Shown here piece by piece: positions 1 through 12,400 of a stretch of 64,000 nt of DNA (its first letter is position 1; each line of letters starts with the position of its first letter). Source of the DNA: Planctomycetota bacterium. GTDB taxonomy: Bacteria; Planctomycetota; Uabimicrobiia; Uabimicrobiales; Uabimicrobiaceae. Below the pieces are notes generated by a model. That model saw only the letters and a list, made by a program, of their open reading frames with translations, ran no database searches and was not told where the DNA came from. A program made the translations under genes and the position numbers. The stretch covers positions 1-64,000 of the forward strand of contig JAJDCR010000077.1 of the NCBI GenBank assembly GCA_029260735.1, in the 5' to 3' direction.

Positions 1-467
1 TTTTTTAGGGAACCCAGAACTCAGAATCCAGAATTCAGTAGAAAAATAGAAAAAAAGGCATCCCTATGGGGTTTTTGGATTTTCCTACTGGATTCTCCTA
101 AGAAACTTCAATATCTATGAGAGTTGTACCAGGATAAAATCGTGAGTCGGTTCGTAATCTTAATCGTAAATCGTAATCGTAATCTTTTCTTTTTTTTCGA
201 TTACGAGTACGATTAAGATTACGATTACGAACCGACTCACGAGCTACGAAAAGCTCAAAGTTTCTTCCACTTTTTACCCCGAAGCGAAGCCGGGGTTCGA
301 TGCTGACTACTGGATTCTAGATTCCATCTTACTTAACTTACAGCCCGATTTAAAAAAAGAAAAAACGTATCTTTTTCACTGCTGAAAGTGGGAGAAAATA
401 TTTACCTTATGTCTTTAGGGTCTTCTAAGTAACCTTGCAAAACAAAGAATAAAAACTCACCCCTAGC
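1..467. other. gene-free stretch downstream of the giant NRPS
   Basis: No convincing gene is seen. The stretch holds short related words built on AATCCAGAATTCAGTAG and its complement (around 24-40, 85-97 and 305-320), a small hairpin with 6-bp arms ACCCCG/CGGGGT at 276-296, and the large hairpin listed separately at 141-241. No clear rho-independent terminator for the synthetase is visible on the minus strand. The window edge cuts off whatever lies further downstream of the NRPS, including any thioesterase or reductase gene. Confidence 0.6.
141..241. repeat. about 100-bp near-perfect hairpin built from CGTAAT-type hexamers
   Basis: The left arm (141-185) starts CGTGAGTCGGTTCGTAATC and the right arm (198-241) ends in its complement, GAACCGACTCACG. 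The arms are separated by a T-rich loop. Both arms consist largely of repeated CGTAAT/ATTACG hexamers, so arm lengths can vary by slippage. The layout resembles the intergenic palindromic repeats that are abundant in some planctomycete and verrucomicrobial genomes; that comparison is from memory. It could act as a transcript end for the NRPS, but there is no T-tract after the stem. Confidence 0.75.
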
Positions 468-3400
468 CTAATCGCCCAAAAGCTTATCCACATCATCATC
501 GGAAAGCCCTTCGAGCTCTGCGAGCATAGCCGAAAGATCGTCCTCTTCTAAATCTTGGGCGTCTTGTTGGACTAAGAGAAGAGCTAGTTCTGCAATGGTC
601 GGAGATTCAAAGACACTACGCAAAGGAAGCTCTTGCCCAAAACAACTTTGGATATGGGCGATTACTTGAGCTACATTGAGAGAGTGTCCTCCTAGCTCGA
701 AGAAATTGTCATGTATTCCGACTTCTTTGACCGATAAAATTTCTTGCCAAATATGAATGAGTTCTTTTTCTGTTTGATTGCGGGGAGCTTCGTAGCTCTT
801 TTCGCGCTGGCCTTCCTCGGAGGGCTTAGGCAAAGCAGAGCGGTCTACTTTTCCACTAGGGTTGAGGGGGAGGTTATTTAAGATAACTAGATGTGCTGGC
901 ACCATGGATAGGGGCACTTGCTTTTGAAGAAATTGTCTTAGTTCGGTAAGATCTAGCTCGGTTTGTTTTTTTGGAACTAAGTAAGAAACTAGACGTTTCT
1001 CGTTTCCGAGGTCTTCTCGGGCTAGGGTAAGAGAGGTGTCTATCTGGGGGTGTTGATTCCAGAGAGCATCGATCTCTCCTAGTTCAATGCGAACCCCATG
1101 AATTTTCACTTGGTCGTCCTTGCGTCCTAAAATGAGAAGGTTGCCCTCTAGGTCGTAGCGACCTAAGTCTCCGGTATGGTAGAATATATCTTGAGGGTCT
1201 GAGTTATGAGGGTTGGGGCAGAATCGTTTCTTTGCTTCTTCGGGAGCGTTTATGTAGCCCAGAGTACGGTAAGGGGTTCGGATAATAATCTCTCCTACTT
1301 CTCCTGGGGCACAGAGTTTTTGGGCGGAGTTCAAAACGAGAGTTTGGGTTTGGGGTAAAGGCTTTCCGGCGGGCTGAATCCCGGAAGAGGGTTTTGGGGG
1401 AACGAAGTAAAAGCTCTTAATTAGAGTAGTTTCTGTCGCGCCATAAAAGTTAACGATAGAGCCGCTTTGGGGAAAAGAAGAGCGCCATTTTTCAACTAAA
1501 CTAGAAAGAAGTGGTTCTCCGGCAAAGAAAATCCAACGAAGAGAAGCTAAGTTTATATTCTCTGGTAGATGAGAAAGCCAACTTTGGGCCACTGCCGGCA
1601 CAAGGTGGAGAAAGCTAATTTTTGCTTCTTCTAACCAAGAGAGAAGTTCGCTAAAATTCAAATTTTGTTGAGCTTGCAAAGAAGGAAGGCAAAGAGTTCC
1701 TCCTGAGGTCAAAGGTAGAAAAATATCTCGCAAGACCATATCAAAAGAAAGTCCCGTTAGGAAAGCCCCTCTGTCTGTTGAAGAAATAGCAAAGGTCTCT
1801 CTTTGCCAAGCCAAAAAGTGCCCTAGCCCTTTTTGACAACCTAAAATTCCTTTGGGAACGCCCGTTGTCCCTGAAGTAAAAAAGATATAAGCTTGGTCAT
1901 TGGGTTGAACAAGAGGTAAGGCTATCTCTTGAGAAACATCCTCCTCAAAACCAGCTTCAGGAACCGCAATGACTTTAACAGACATGTCCTCCCACGGGCT
2001 TTCTTCGACTTTTCCTATCGTAAGAACATATTTGGCTTTTGCTTCTCCCAGCATCATTTTTTGTCGTAAGAGAGGAATTTGCGAATCGATGGTCAGCAAA
2101 ATACCTCTGCTTTCTAAAACTCCAATTACCGCGGCCACTAAGGGAAAGCAACGATACTCGGCCACAACAGCGACAACATCCTCTTCTTGCAGTCCTTCGC
2201 AAAGAAGCTTTTGGGTAAAAGCACTCGATGCTTGAGCCAGTCTAGCATAAGTCCAAGTTTGATTACTTTGGGAAAGAGCTATTTTATCGGGAGTTTTCTG
2301 GGCTACTTCGTGAAAAGAACGTGTAACCGGTAAGTAAAATGGCTCTGGTAGAGAAATAGCCAAATCCACTTTTGAACTGGCTAAGCTAATTTGAGCCAGC
2401 TCTTCATCGGGCTTTTGGGCCACTTCTCCGGCCAATATTTTTAGATGCTCTAAAAAATTCTTTATGGTAGAAGCGCCAAAAAGACTGCTGTTATAAACGA
2501 GGTGGCACTGAATACCTTCATTTTTTTCATGAGCATAGAGAGTTAGGTCAAACTTAGAAGGAGGAGTATAGGTATCTAAGCTTTCCATCTCAAGCCCTGC
2601 TATGTCGATCTTTTGTCCGGAAACATTTAACCAGTTAAACATCACCTGGAAAATAGGTGTGCGGCTTAAATCACGCTTAGGCTGTAGTTCTTGGACAATT
2701 TTTTCAAAAGGAAGATCTTGGTGAGTAAAAGCAGACTGAACTTTTTCTCGGACAGCTTGTAAAAACTCTCGAAAGCTCCATCTTTCACAAACACGGGTAC
2801 GTAGAACAATAACATTAACAAAGAAGCCGATGAGTTTTTGGACTTCTATCCTCTCCCTGTTTGCCACAGGGCTTCCCACCGCAATATCATCTTGCCCGCT
2901 ATAACGATGCAAAAGCTCTTGGAAAAGAGCAAGTAAAACCGTAAAAGGAGTTGTTTCTTCTTCTTGGGCTATTTTCTTAAGAAGAGCAACCACCTCAGGA
3001 GGAAGAAAAAGGCTTTCTCGCTTTCCCGAGTAGTTTTCTAGAGAACGCCGAGGAAAATCATGAGGAAAGGCTAAAGGAGACACTCCCGCAAGCTCCTTCT
3101 TCCAATAGTTAACTTGTTTTTCTAAAACAGAGCCTTGGAGCCAATTGTGTTGCCAATGAGCATAGTCCAAATACTGCACAGGAAGCGCTTCTAGAATTGG
3201 CTCTTGTTTTTCTCGATAAGATTGGTATAGAGTGGTTAAATCCTCTAAGAAAATTTCAATCGACCAAGCATCTGAGATAATATGGTGCATTGTCAAAAGG
3301 AAAATATGCTCTTGTTCGTTAATATGCAAAAGAGTCATACGAAAGAGAGGAGTATGGTTCAAATCAAAAACTTTTGTCGCTTCTATTTGGCTCAACTCTT

Positions 3401-6400
3401 TCACTTTATTTTTTTGCTCTTCACTCGCGAGAGTAGAGAAATCATGTATAACCAAGGGGAGATCTATCGTTTCTTCAATTTTGACGTAGGCTTGCCCTTC
3501 TTTTTCCCCAAAAGAAAGGCGCAAACTCTCGTGGCGTTTTATGACTTGTCTTAGCGACTGGCTTAAGGTTTCTTCACAAAGCAGCCCTTTAATTCGCACA
3601 GCCATTGGTATATTGTAAGCCGAGGATTCTTTATCCATCTGAGCCAGAAACCAAAGACGATTTTGGGCAAAAGAGGGCCGGAGGAAATCTTTTCGAGAGA
3701 TAACCTCCATCGAAGGCTCCTGAGAAAACTCCGTTTCCTTAACCAAAGCGGCTAACTCGGCAATAGTTTGGTGTTGAAAGACCTCGCGCGTAGAAAGAGC
3801 TAAACCCTCTTTTTGGGCTTGGGCTGCCATCCGTATACTCAGAATAGAGTCTCCCCCTAGCTCAAAAAAGTTATCGAATACCCCCACTTTCTCTTGCCGG
3901 AGTACCTTTTCCCAAATACGAGTTAATTTGGTTTCTTGGTCATCGCGTGCTGGGACATAGTCTTTTGTTCGAATTCTTTCTCCCTCTTGTGGTGTCGGTA
4001 AACGTTTTCGATCCAGTTTTCCATTAGGAGTCAGAGGTATCGTATCAATCACTAAAAAATAAGAAGGTATCATATACTCAGGTAAACGAGTTTTCAAAAA
4101 TTCGCGCCCAAAAGTGCTCGGGTTTTTACGGAAATCTTGCTCCTCTGAAGAAATTTTAGAATAAATCTCTGGAGAATTTTTTGGTGCAGTTAAAAGATAA
4201 GCGAGTAATCTTTTCTCTCGAACATTATTTTGCTCATTAAACTCTTGGGCAATAACAATTGCTTCCGAAACCATCGGATGTTGTTTCAAGGCACTTTCGA
4301 TTTCACCAAGCTCGATGCGAAACCCTCTGACTTTCACTTGGTCATCCAAACGACCGAGAAATTCAATATTGCCATCTCTCCAGTAGCGGGCTCTATCCCC
4401 TGTGCGGTAGAGACGTTTTCCCTCTTGAGAAGAAAAAGGGTCCGGAATAAATTTTTCACTTGTCAAAACCGCATCATGATAACCTAAGGCAAGACATTCT
4501 CCTCCAATATAAAGGTCTCCGGCCACGCCCAGTGGACAAGGATGGAGGTGCTGGTCAAGAATATGATAGCGGGCATTATCAATAGGCTTTCCATAAGGAA
4601 TGCTTTTCCAGTCTGCCGGAATATTATCAACAGCGTAGAAGTTCGACCAAATGGTTGCCTCAGTGGCTCCTCCCAGACTAATAACCTTAGCCTCAGAAAA
4701 AGCTTTCTGTATTTGAGAAGGTAAGCTTGTCGGAATCCAATCTCCACTTAGAAAAACTAAGCGCAGAAAAGATCTATCTTCATTTTTCTCCAATTGATCT
4801 AAGAAAGGTACAAGCTGAAGAAGAGCGGCCGGCGCTGAATCCCAAAAAGTAATATTTTCCTGACAAAGAATTTGCAAAAGTTTTTCAGGGTCCTGAAGTT
4901 CTTCGCGAGAAGCTAATCGAAGAGTAGCTCCTGCTCCTAAGGTCCCAAAAACATCATAAACCGAAAGATCAAAGCAAATCGAAGTGAGAAAAAGAAGGGT
5001 ATCTCCAGGCCCCACTTTGAACTCTTGGTTAACCCAATTAATAAGATTTGCCACAGGTCGATGCTGGACAACCACTCCCTTCGGAGTTCCTGTCGAACCT
5101 GAGGTAAAAATGACATAAGCTAAATCCGCAGGGTCTTGAACTCGAAGAGGATTCAGATGAGATAGATTTTGCCACTTTTCTGGGGTAATCACCTCTGCTT
5201 CTAGAGAAGAAAGTTCTTTTTCAGGATAATCGACAAGAAAAACACAGAGATGACTGGAAAACAATTCGTCTATCTCTGAGGCTAATTGCTCCCATTGCTC
5301 AGAGTTTGTCACTAGGTAGCCTACTTGAAGAGACTCTAGAATCCATTTGACTCGTGCAATCGGATAATTTGTTTCGAGAGGGACGTATGCTCCAGAAGAT
5401 TTAACAATTCCCAACAAAGAGGACACTAAATCAGAGCTGCGATTTAGCCATATCCCCACAAAAACATTACGCTCTACTCCTTTTTCTTGAAGAATATGAG
5501 CTATTTTGTTACTTGTTTCATTTAACTCTTCGTAGCTAAAGATGTTAAAACCATCGTCCAGTGCAATCGCTGTCGGAGTTTTATCGACCTGCTTTTCAAA
5601 AAGATCGGCCAAAGATACCTCAGGAAAAGTTTTTTCCGTTTGATTCCAAGCATGGACAATCCTCTGCTCTTCTTTTTGGGTAAGCAAAGATAATTTTGCC
5701 AAAGAGTGGTCTTCTAAGCCTATCATACTTTCGATAACTTGTTGAAAATGTATCAGTAAATCATCGATATCTGAGGCAAGAAAAATTCGTTGGTCATAGA
5801 TAATATGAATATCAATGCTCTCTCCAGGAACAACTAAAACAGTCAAAGGAAAGTTGGTTTTTGTGACAATATTAATATCATAGATCTCTGTTCCTAGCTT
5901 TTTTCCTACCCCGGCGGATATAGGATAGTTTTCATAAACCAGAATGCTCGCAAAAAGATCCTGTTCTGGCTCAAGGGAACTCATCTTCTTGATTTCTGCC
6001 AAAGAGCTGTGCTCGTAAAAGCGATGCTCCAGATTTTCTTTTTGGATTGTCTGAAGAAAAGAATGGAGTTTCATCGGGCCAGCAACATCAACCTTCAGAG
6101 GAAGCGTATTGATAAACAACCCTATCATTTTATCGATACCATTCAAATCTGCTGAACGTCCCGAAACAGTGACTCCAAAAACAACTTCGTTTTGTTGGCT
6201 ATAGCGACTAAGAAGTATCGCCCAAGCTCCTTGAAAACAAGTATTCAAAGTAACTTGACAATTCTTCGATGTTCGACTTAGGGAGGAAACCATTTCCCTC
6301 GGCAGAGTAAGAGAAGACCGCAGATAAAGATCTTCACTTGATTTTTTTATTTGAGATTTCTCTATTCCCAGTCTAGTCGGTTCTTCAAAAGAGTGGAGAT

Positions 6401-9400
6401 ATTTTCTCCAATAAGCAGCCATATTCTCTTGCTCTTGTTTTTGCTCTTGTTTTTCCAACCAAGAAACGTAGCTGTGGTATTGGTGAGGAGACTCTAAATG
6501 ACATTGACCTGTCTTCAGTAAATCTTGGTAGCAAAAGAGAACTTTTTCTAAAATAAGAGGCATCGACCAACCATCCACCAAAAGATGGTGGGTATTCCAT
6601 ACGACTTGGTATTCTTCCGAAGAAAAGCGAATCAACCACAAACGAACAAGAGGAGCTTTGTCCAAAGCAAACCCTTTTTTCTCCTCTTCTAAACAAAGAA
6701 GTTTTAGCTTTTCCTCTTGCTCTGCTCCCGAAAAAGAAGACCAATCTAGCTCTTTTCCTGGAAAGGGAACTTCTTTCTGAACAATTTGCAAAGGAGGAGA
6801 AACTTCGCGCCAAACAAAGAATGTCCTTAAAATCGTCTCTGCTTTCATGACTTCTTCCCAAGCTCGAAAAAACAACTTGGCCTTTAAGCCCTTCATTTTG
6901 AAGCGCACATGCTCAAAGTAAATTCCCGCATCTGGCTCTAGTAAGGTATGAAAAAGCATCCCTTGCTGCATGGGAGTTAGCGGATAGATATTTTCTGCAC
7001 ACTCTAAAAGAGAAGCAAGCGCCTCCCTTTCTTCCTCTTTCAGAGTTAAAAGAAAGGTTTTCTTTTCGTCCGGCGAAATTTCTCTCTCGAAATCTTCCTC
7101 TTTCTTCTTTTCTTTGGTCGAACTATTTAGGGCCAACTGAGCAATGGTAGAGTGAAGAAAGACATCTTGGACCGAAAGTTGGATTCCTCTTTGCTTGGCT
7201 TGGCTAACAATTTGTATGCTTAAGATAGAATCCCCGCCCAGCTCAAAAAAGTTATCCTGAACTCCAATGTTTTCAAATCCAAGAACATTCTTCCAAATCT
7301 CCCAGAGTGCTGTTTCCTTCTCTCCTTCTGGAGCCACTTTTGCGCCAACCGAGAGGATGCCTTCGCTAGGTTCCGGTAAGCGTTTGCGATCGACTTTTCC
7401 ATTTGCCGTAATCGGAATCTGTTCTAAGAAAACATAGAAAGCCGGAACCATATACTCAGGCAAGCGTTCTTTTAAATAACTTCGCAATTCTTCGCTGGTA
7501 ACTTGTTCCCCTGGAGTAGAGACAATATAAGCAACTAAACGTTTATCATGACGATTCTTTTCCTGAGCAATCACAACCAGTTCGGAAACATGTTCATGTT
7601 GGCTAAGAACAGATTCGATTTCTCCTAGCTCAATACGGAAACCTCGCACCTTAACTTGGTCATCCAAACGTCCGAGAAACTCCATTGTTCCATCGCTCCA
7701 GTAGCGAGCACGGTCTCCTGTTCGATAAAGACGTTTTCCTTTTTCAGAGGAAAAAGGATCAGGAAGAAATTTTTCGCTACTCAGCTCAGGAGCATTTATG
7801 TAACCCGAAGCCAAACACTCTCCCCCAATATAAAGATCCCCCGATACTCCGACAGGAGAAGGGTGCAGGTCTGTCCCCAAGATATGGTAGCGGGCATTTT
7901 GAATAGGGCGACCATAGGGAATACTTGTCCAAGAAGGATCCACTTCTTCAATCGGATAAAAGTTCGACCAAATAGTCGCTTCGGTTGCTCCTCCTAAACT
8001 AATAACTTGAGACTGCAAAAAGGTACTCTGAATCTTTAGAGGTAAGCTCAAAGGAATCCAGTCTCCGCTTAAAAAGACTAGCCGCAAAGAGCTTTTTTGG
8101 GCCAAATCAGAATCAAAAAAACTGCTTACCTGCTGGAGGGCAGCGGGAGCAGAGTCCCAAAAAGTAATGGGTTCTTCGCAAAGAATAGAGAATAGATGAG
8201 ACGGATCTAGAACATCCTCAGCCGTAGCCACTCGAATGGAAGCTCCTGTTGCCAAAATACCAAAAACGTCATAGACCGATAGGTCAAAGCAAACAGAGGT
8301 AATAAAAAGAACCTGGTCTTTTTCATTGACAGAAAAACTTTGGTTAACCCAGTCAATAAGATTTGCCGCAGGTTGGTGGCGAATCATCACTCCCTTCGGG
8401 TTACCAGTCGAACCAGAGGTGAATATTATGTAGGCAAGCTCGTTAGGACTTATCTTTAAATCCAAGTCAGAAAGAGCTATATTTACCTGTTTACCTTCTT
8501 GGTGAACTAAAATCTCATCAGTGAACTCTTGGGTTTCAGAAACTTCTTCGCTATCCCAGCAAACGACATGGCGAAGCTTATCCAAGGTAGGTAAAAGACC
8601 CGATAATTTTTCCAACTGGCCATTTTCGGTAAGTAAATACTCGATTTCGAGGGAGCGGAGAATATACTCTATTCGAGCTAAGGGAAAATGCGGCTCCATA
8701 GGGACATAAGCCGCTGCTGCCTTGCTAATCCCCAGTAGCCCAGAAACTAAGTAAGCCGATCTACTCAAAAGAACGGCGACTAGTTTTTTTTCCGCTCCTA
8801 AAGAATAGAGCTTGTGGGCAAGTTGATTAGCTTCTTGATTAAGCTCAAAGTAAGTCAAGCTTCGAGAGAAATCTCTGACAGCAAGAGCATGAGGAAGTAG
8901 CTTGACTTGTTTTTCAAAAGGCTCGTGAAGGCAAAAATCTTTCACTTCCCTTTTTGTTTGGTTCCAAGAATAGAGAATTTTTTCTCTCTCTTCCTTGGAC
9001 AAAATGTCAATTTCACTTAGGGGTTTGTCCATTTTATAACAAACTTCTCTCAAAGCTTGTTCCAAGTGCCGCAAGAGCTGTTGGATCATCTCAGAGTGAT
9101 ATAGTTTAGTGTCATAAAGAAGAGCTAAACGCATCTCTCCTACAGGATGCACAAGTAAGGTAAGAGGATAATTCGTTTTTTCGACAACCTCCAAATCGCG
9201 AACCCGGATAATCGTTTCTTCACTCACATTATCAACGATAGGGTAGTTTTCAAAAACCATAATGCTCGAGAAAAGTTCTTGGTCTTTCGGAATATCACAC
9301 TGCTTCTTAATTTCGACAAGTGAGCTATGAGCATAGTCTTGATGCTCGGCATTATCCCATTGAATGCGATTTAAAAACTCTAAGGTAGTTTGCTCAGAGT

Positions 9401-12400
9401 CCACTTTAACGCGAAGAGGTAAAGTGTTGATAAAAAGGCCTATTGTGTTTTCTATATCGGGAAGATCAATGGAACGTCCTGAGACAGTAATCCCAAAGAG
9501 AACATCTTTATCTTGGCTATACCGATGTAAAACAAGAGCCCATGCTCCTTGGATCAAAGTGTTCAAAGTAAGTTTATTGTGATGAGCAATGTCATTGAGA
9601 TGATCTAACTCAGAGATTTCCCATTCCACCCAATGGCTTTCGTAAGAACTAGGATCTTCTTCTTTACTTGGTTTCTCTACTCCTAGCTGAGTGGGCTCAC
9701 TAATTCCGGCAAGGTATTCTTTCCAGTATCGATCGACCTGCTCATAGTCTTGTTCTTGTAGCCAAGCAATATAATCTCGATAACGACGGGAAGCCAAAAA
9801 TGCACAGTCCTGTCCCTTAGCAAAAAGATCATAGAGAAAGAAAACCCGCTGGACAATAATAGGTAACGACCAACCATCTAAAATTAAGTGATGAGAATTC
9901 CAAATCACTTGATACTCTTCTTTTCCCAGAGAAATCACAAAAAAGCGCATCAGGGGAGCTTTTTCTAAATCAAAACCTTTCTCTTCCTCTTCCTGGCACA
10001 AATTAGCCAAGGCATTTTCTTGTTCTTCGGGAGACAAGTGACTCCAATCCAATTCAAAAAAAGGAATCTCGGCCTGCTTTTGAACCAATTGGAGAGGCTC
10101 AGACAAATTTTCCCAAATAAAGGCCGTGCGTAAAACAGTTTCTTGCTCAACTAACTTACTCCAAGCTTTATAAAAAGCTTCGCTCTGTAAATTATCTACG
10201 CGAAATCGAATGTGCTCAAAGTAGACACCACTTTCCGGCGAAGCCAAGGAGTGGAAGAGCATCCCTTTTTGCATAGGGCTGAGAGGGTAGATGTCCTCCA
10301 GATGAGGGTAGTGCATTTCCAAATCACTCAATTGATCTTGATTCAAAGAAGCCAAAGAGAAATCGGAAGGAGTATAGCCCCCGGCACCATCTTCTTGGCA
10401 ATGGCTAATAATTTGGATAAGAGATTTTTCATAGAGATGAGCTAAATTTTCGATACTAGATTCTCGATGTAAATTAGCACTGTACTGGAAATCCAACTGG
10501 AGCTTTTCTTCCACCACTTTCGCTTGGATCGCTAAGCGATGAGGCCTTCTTCCTTGCAAGCTGTGAAATGAACCGATGGAAAGATCTGAGAGTCCCTCAT
10601 AAAAAGAATCTCCGGTCAACTGATACTGACCTAGATAATTAAAAACCAACTCCGCTCTCTGCAAAGAAAGTTCCTCACGAACAGAAGAAGAGTTCCCCAT
10701 ATAACGCCATAAACCATAGCTAATTCCTTGGTCAGGAACTCGGTGTAAGCACTCTTTCACTTCTTTAATCACTCTGCCGATGTCTTTTGCCGATAAATCT
10801 TTTTTACTTAACAATACAGGGTATAAGGAGGTAAACCACCCCAGGCTTCGGCTTAAGTCCATATCTGCATTAAACTCTTCTCGGCCGTGGCTTTCTAAAT
10901 CGATTAACCAATTGCTATCTTCTCCCTTCCATTCGTCTAAGGCAAACAGCAAAGCCGTTAGCAATAAATCAGGAACTTGGGTATGGTAAACAGACACAGT
11001 TCGCTTAAGCAAAGCTTCCGTTAAATCCTTCTTTGCTTTCCAAACAACAGATCTTTGAGAGGACTCTCGATTTTGTCCTTGCAAAAAGTCAAGAGGAATA
11101 AGTCCCCAAGGTTTACGATGACTAGCTTTTAACCAAAAATCAATTTCTTTTTGCCAAGATTTTTGATCTTGACTTTGCTTTTGCATCTCTTCGGCCCAAG
11201 CAAGAAAGGAAGTCGTTTTCGAAGGGAGTTCTACTTTTTGTCGGGCATAGAGCTCTCGATACCCTAAAGACAAATCCTCTAATAAAATGCGCCAGGAAAC
11301 TCCGTCAATAACAAGGTGATGAATAACAAGTAATAGAAGCCCCTCCTCTGAAGATAAAGAAAAATAATGGGCCGCAAATAGTTTTCCTTCTCCAATTCTT
11401 AAGCTTTTTTGGACTTGTGTGGCTATTTTATCCACTTGTTCTTGGATAGCTTCTTCTTCTAAATTTTCCAAGCGACTATGTGTCAAGGGAGGAGGAGATA
11501 CCTGGGGGAGAATTTCCTGGAACCAAGTTCCTTTTTCCTGCCAATAACGCGTGCGAAGCATATCATGGTGCTCGACAACTTGCCTCATGATTTCTTTTAA
11601 ATGCGATAGTTCTATTTTTTTCACATCAAGGAGAAGACCTTGGTTCCAGTGATCAGGATCGGGAAGGCTTTGAGAAAAAAACCAATGCTGGATAGGGGTC
11701 AGAGGAACGCGGCCCGAAATAGAACGCTGCTCCTCCACTTCTCTCTCCGCTTTTTTGGCAACTTGGGCCATCTCGGCAATCGTTTGGTGTCGAAAAATAT
11801 CTCTAGGAGCTAAAGAAATTCCCTGGGCTTTTGCTCGGCTAACAATTTGAATGCTAAGAATAGAGTCTCCTCCCAGCTCAAAAAAGTTATCCATAATCCC
11901 CACTTGAGGCACCTTGAGGACATCTTGCCAAATTTCTGCCAAAATCAACTCTGTCTTACTACGAGGAGAAATAAATTGCTTTTCTGAAAGCATTTTACTT
12001 TCAGGCTCTGGAAGTGCTTTTGTCGCTACTTTTCCACTCGGGGTTAGAGGTATTTCCTTTATTTTTATAAAAGCACTTGGGGTCATGTACTCAGGAAGTC
12101 TTTCTCTCAGAAAAGTACGTAAGTCCGAAAGAGAAATCTCCGCCACTTCAGGAAATTTACTTTTGGCAGACTCTACTGGCATTTCTGTCGGAACAAAATA
12201 AGCAATAAGACGTTTTTCTCGGCTTTGCTTCTCTTCTCGTGCCACCACAACGGCATCGCGAATCTTGGGGTGCTGAAAAAGAACTGCTTCGATTTCTCCT
12301 AGCTCTATACGGAAACCACGAACTTTAACTTGGTTATCTTTTCGTCCTAAAAACTCCATATTGCCATCCGACCACAGGCGAGCTCGATCTCCTGTTTTAT

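Noticed and set aside
6385-6861. 158-residue open frame on the minus strand inside the NRPS
   Set aside because: It overlaps the clearly coding NRPS frame, has a low-complexity Arg/Ser composition and no recognisable domain.
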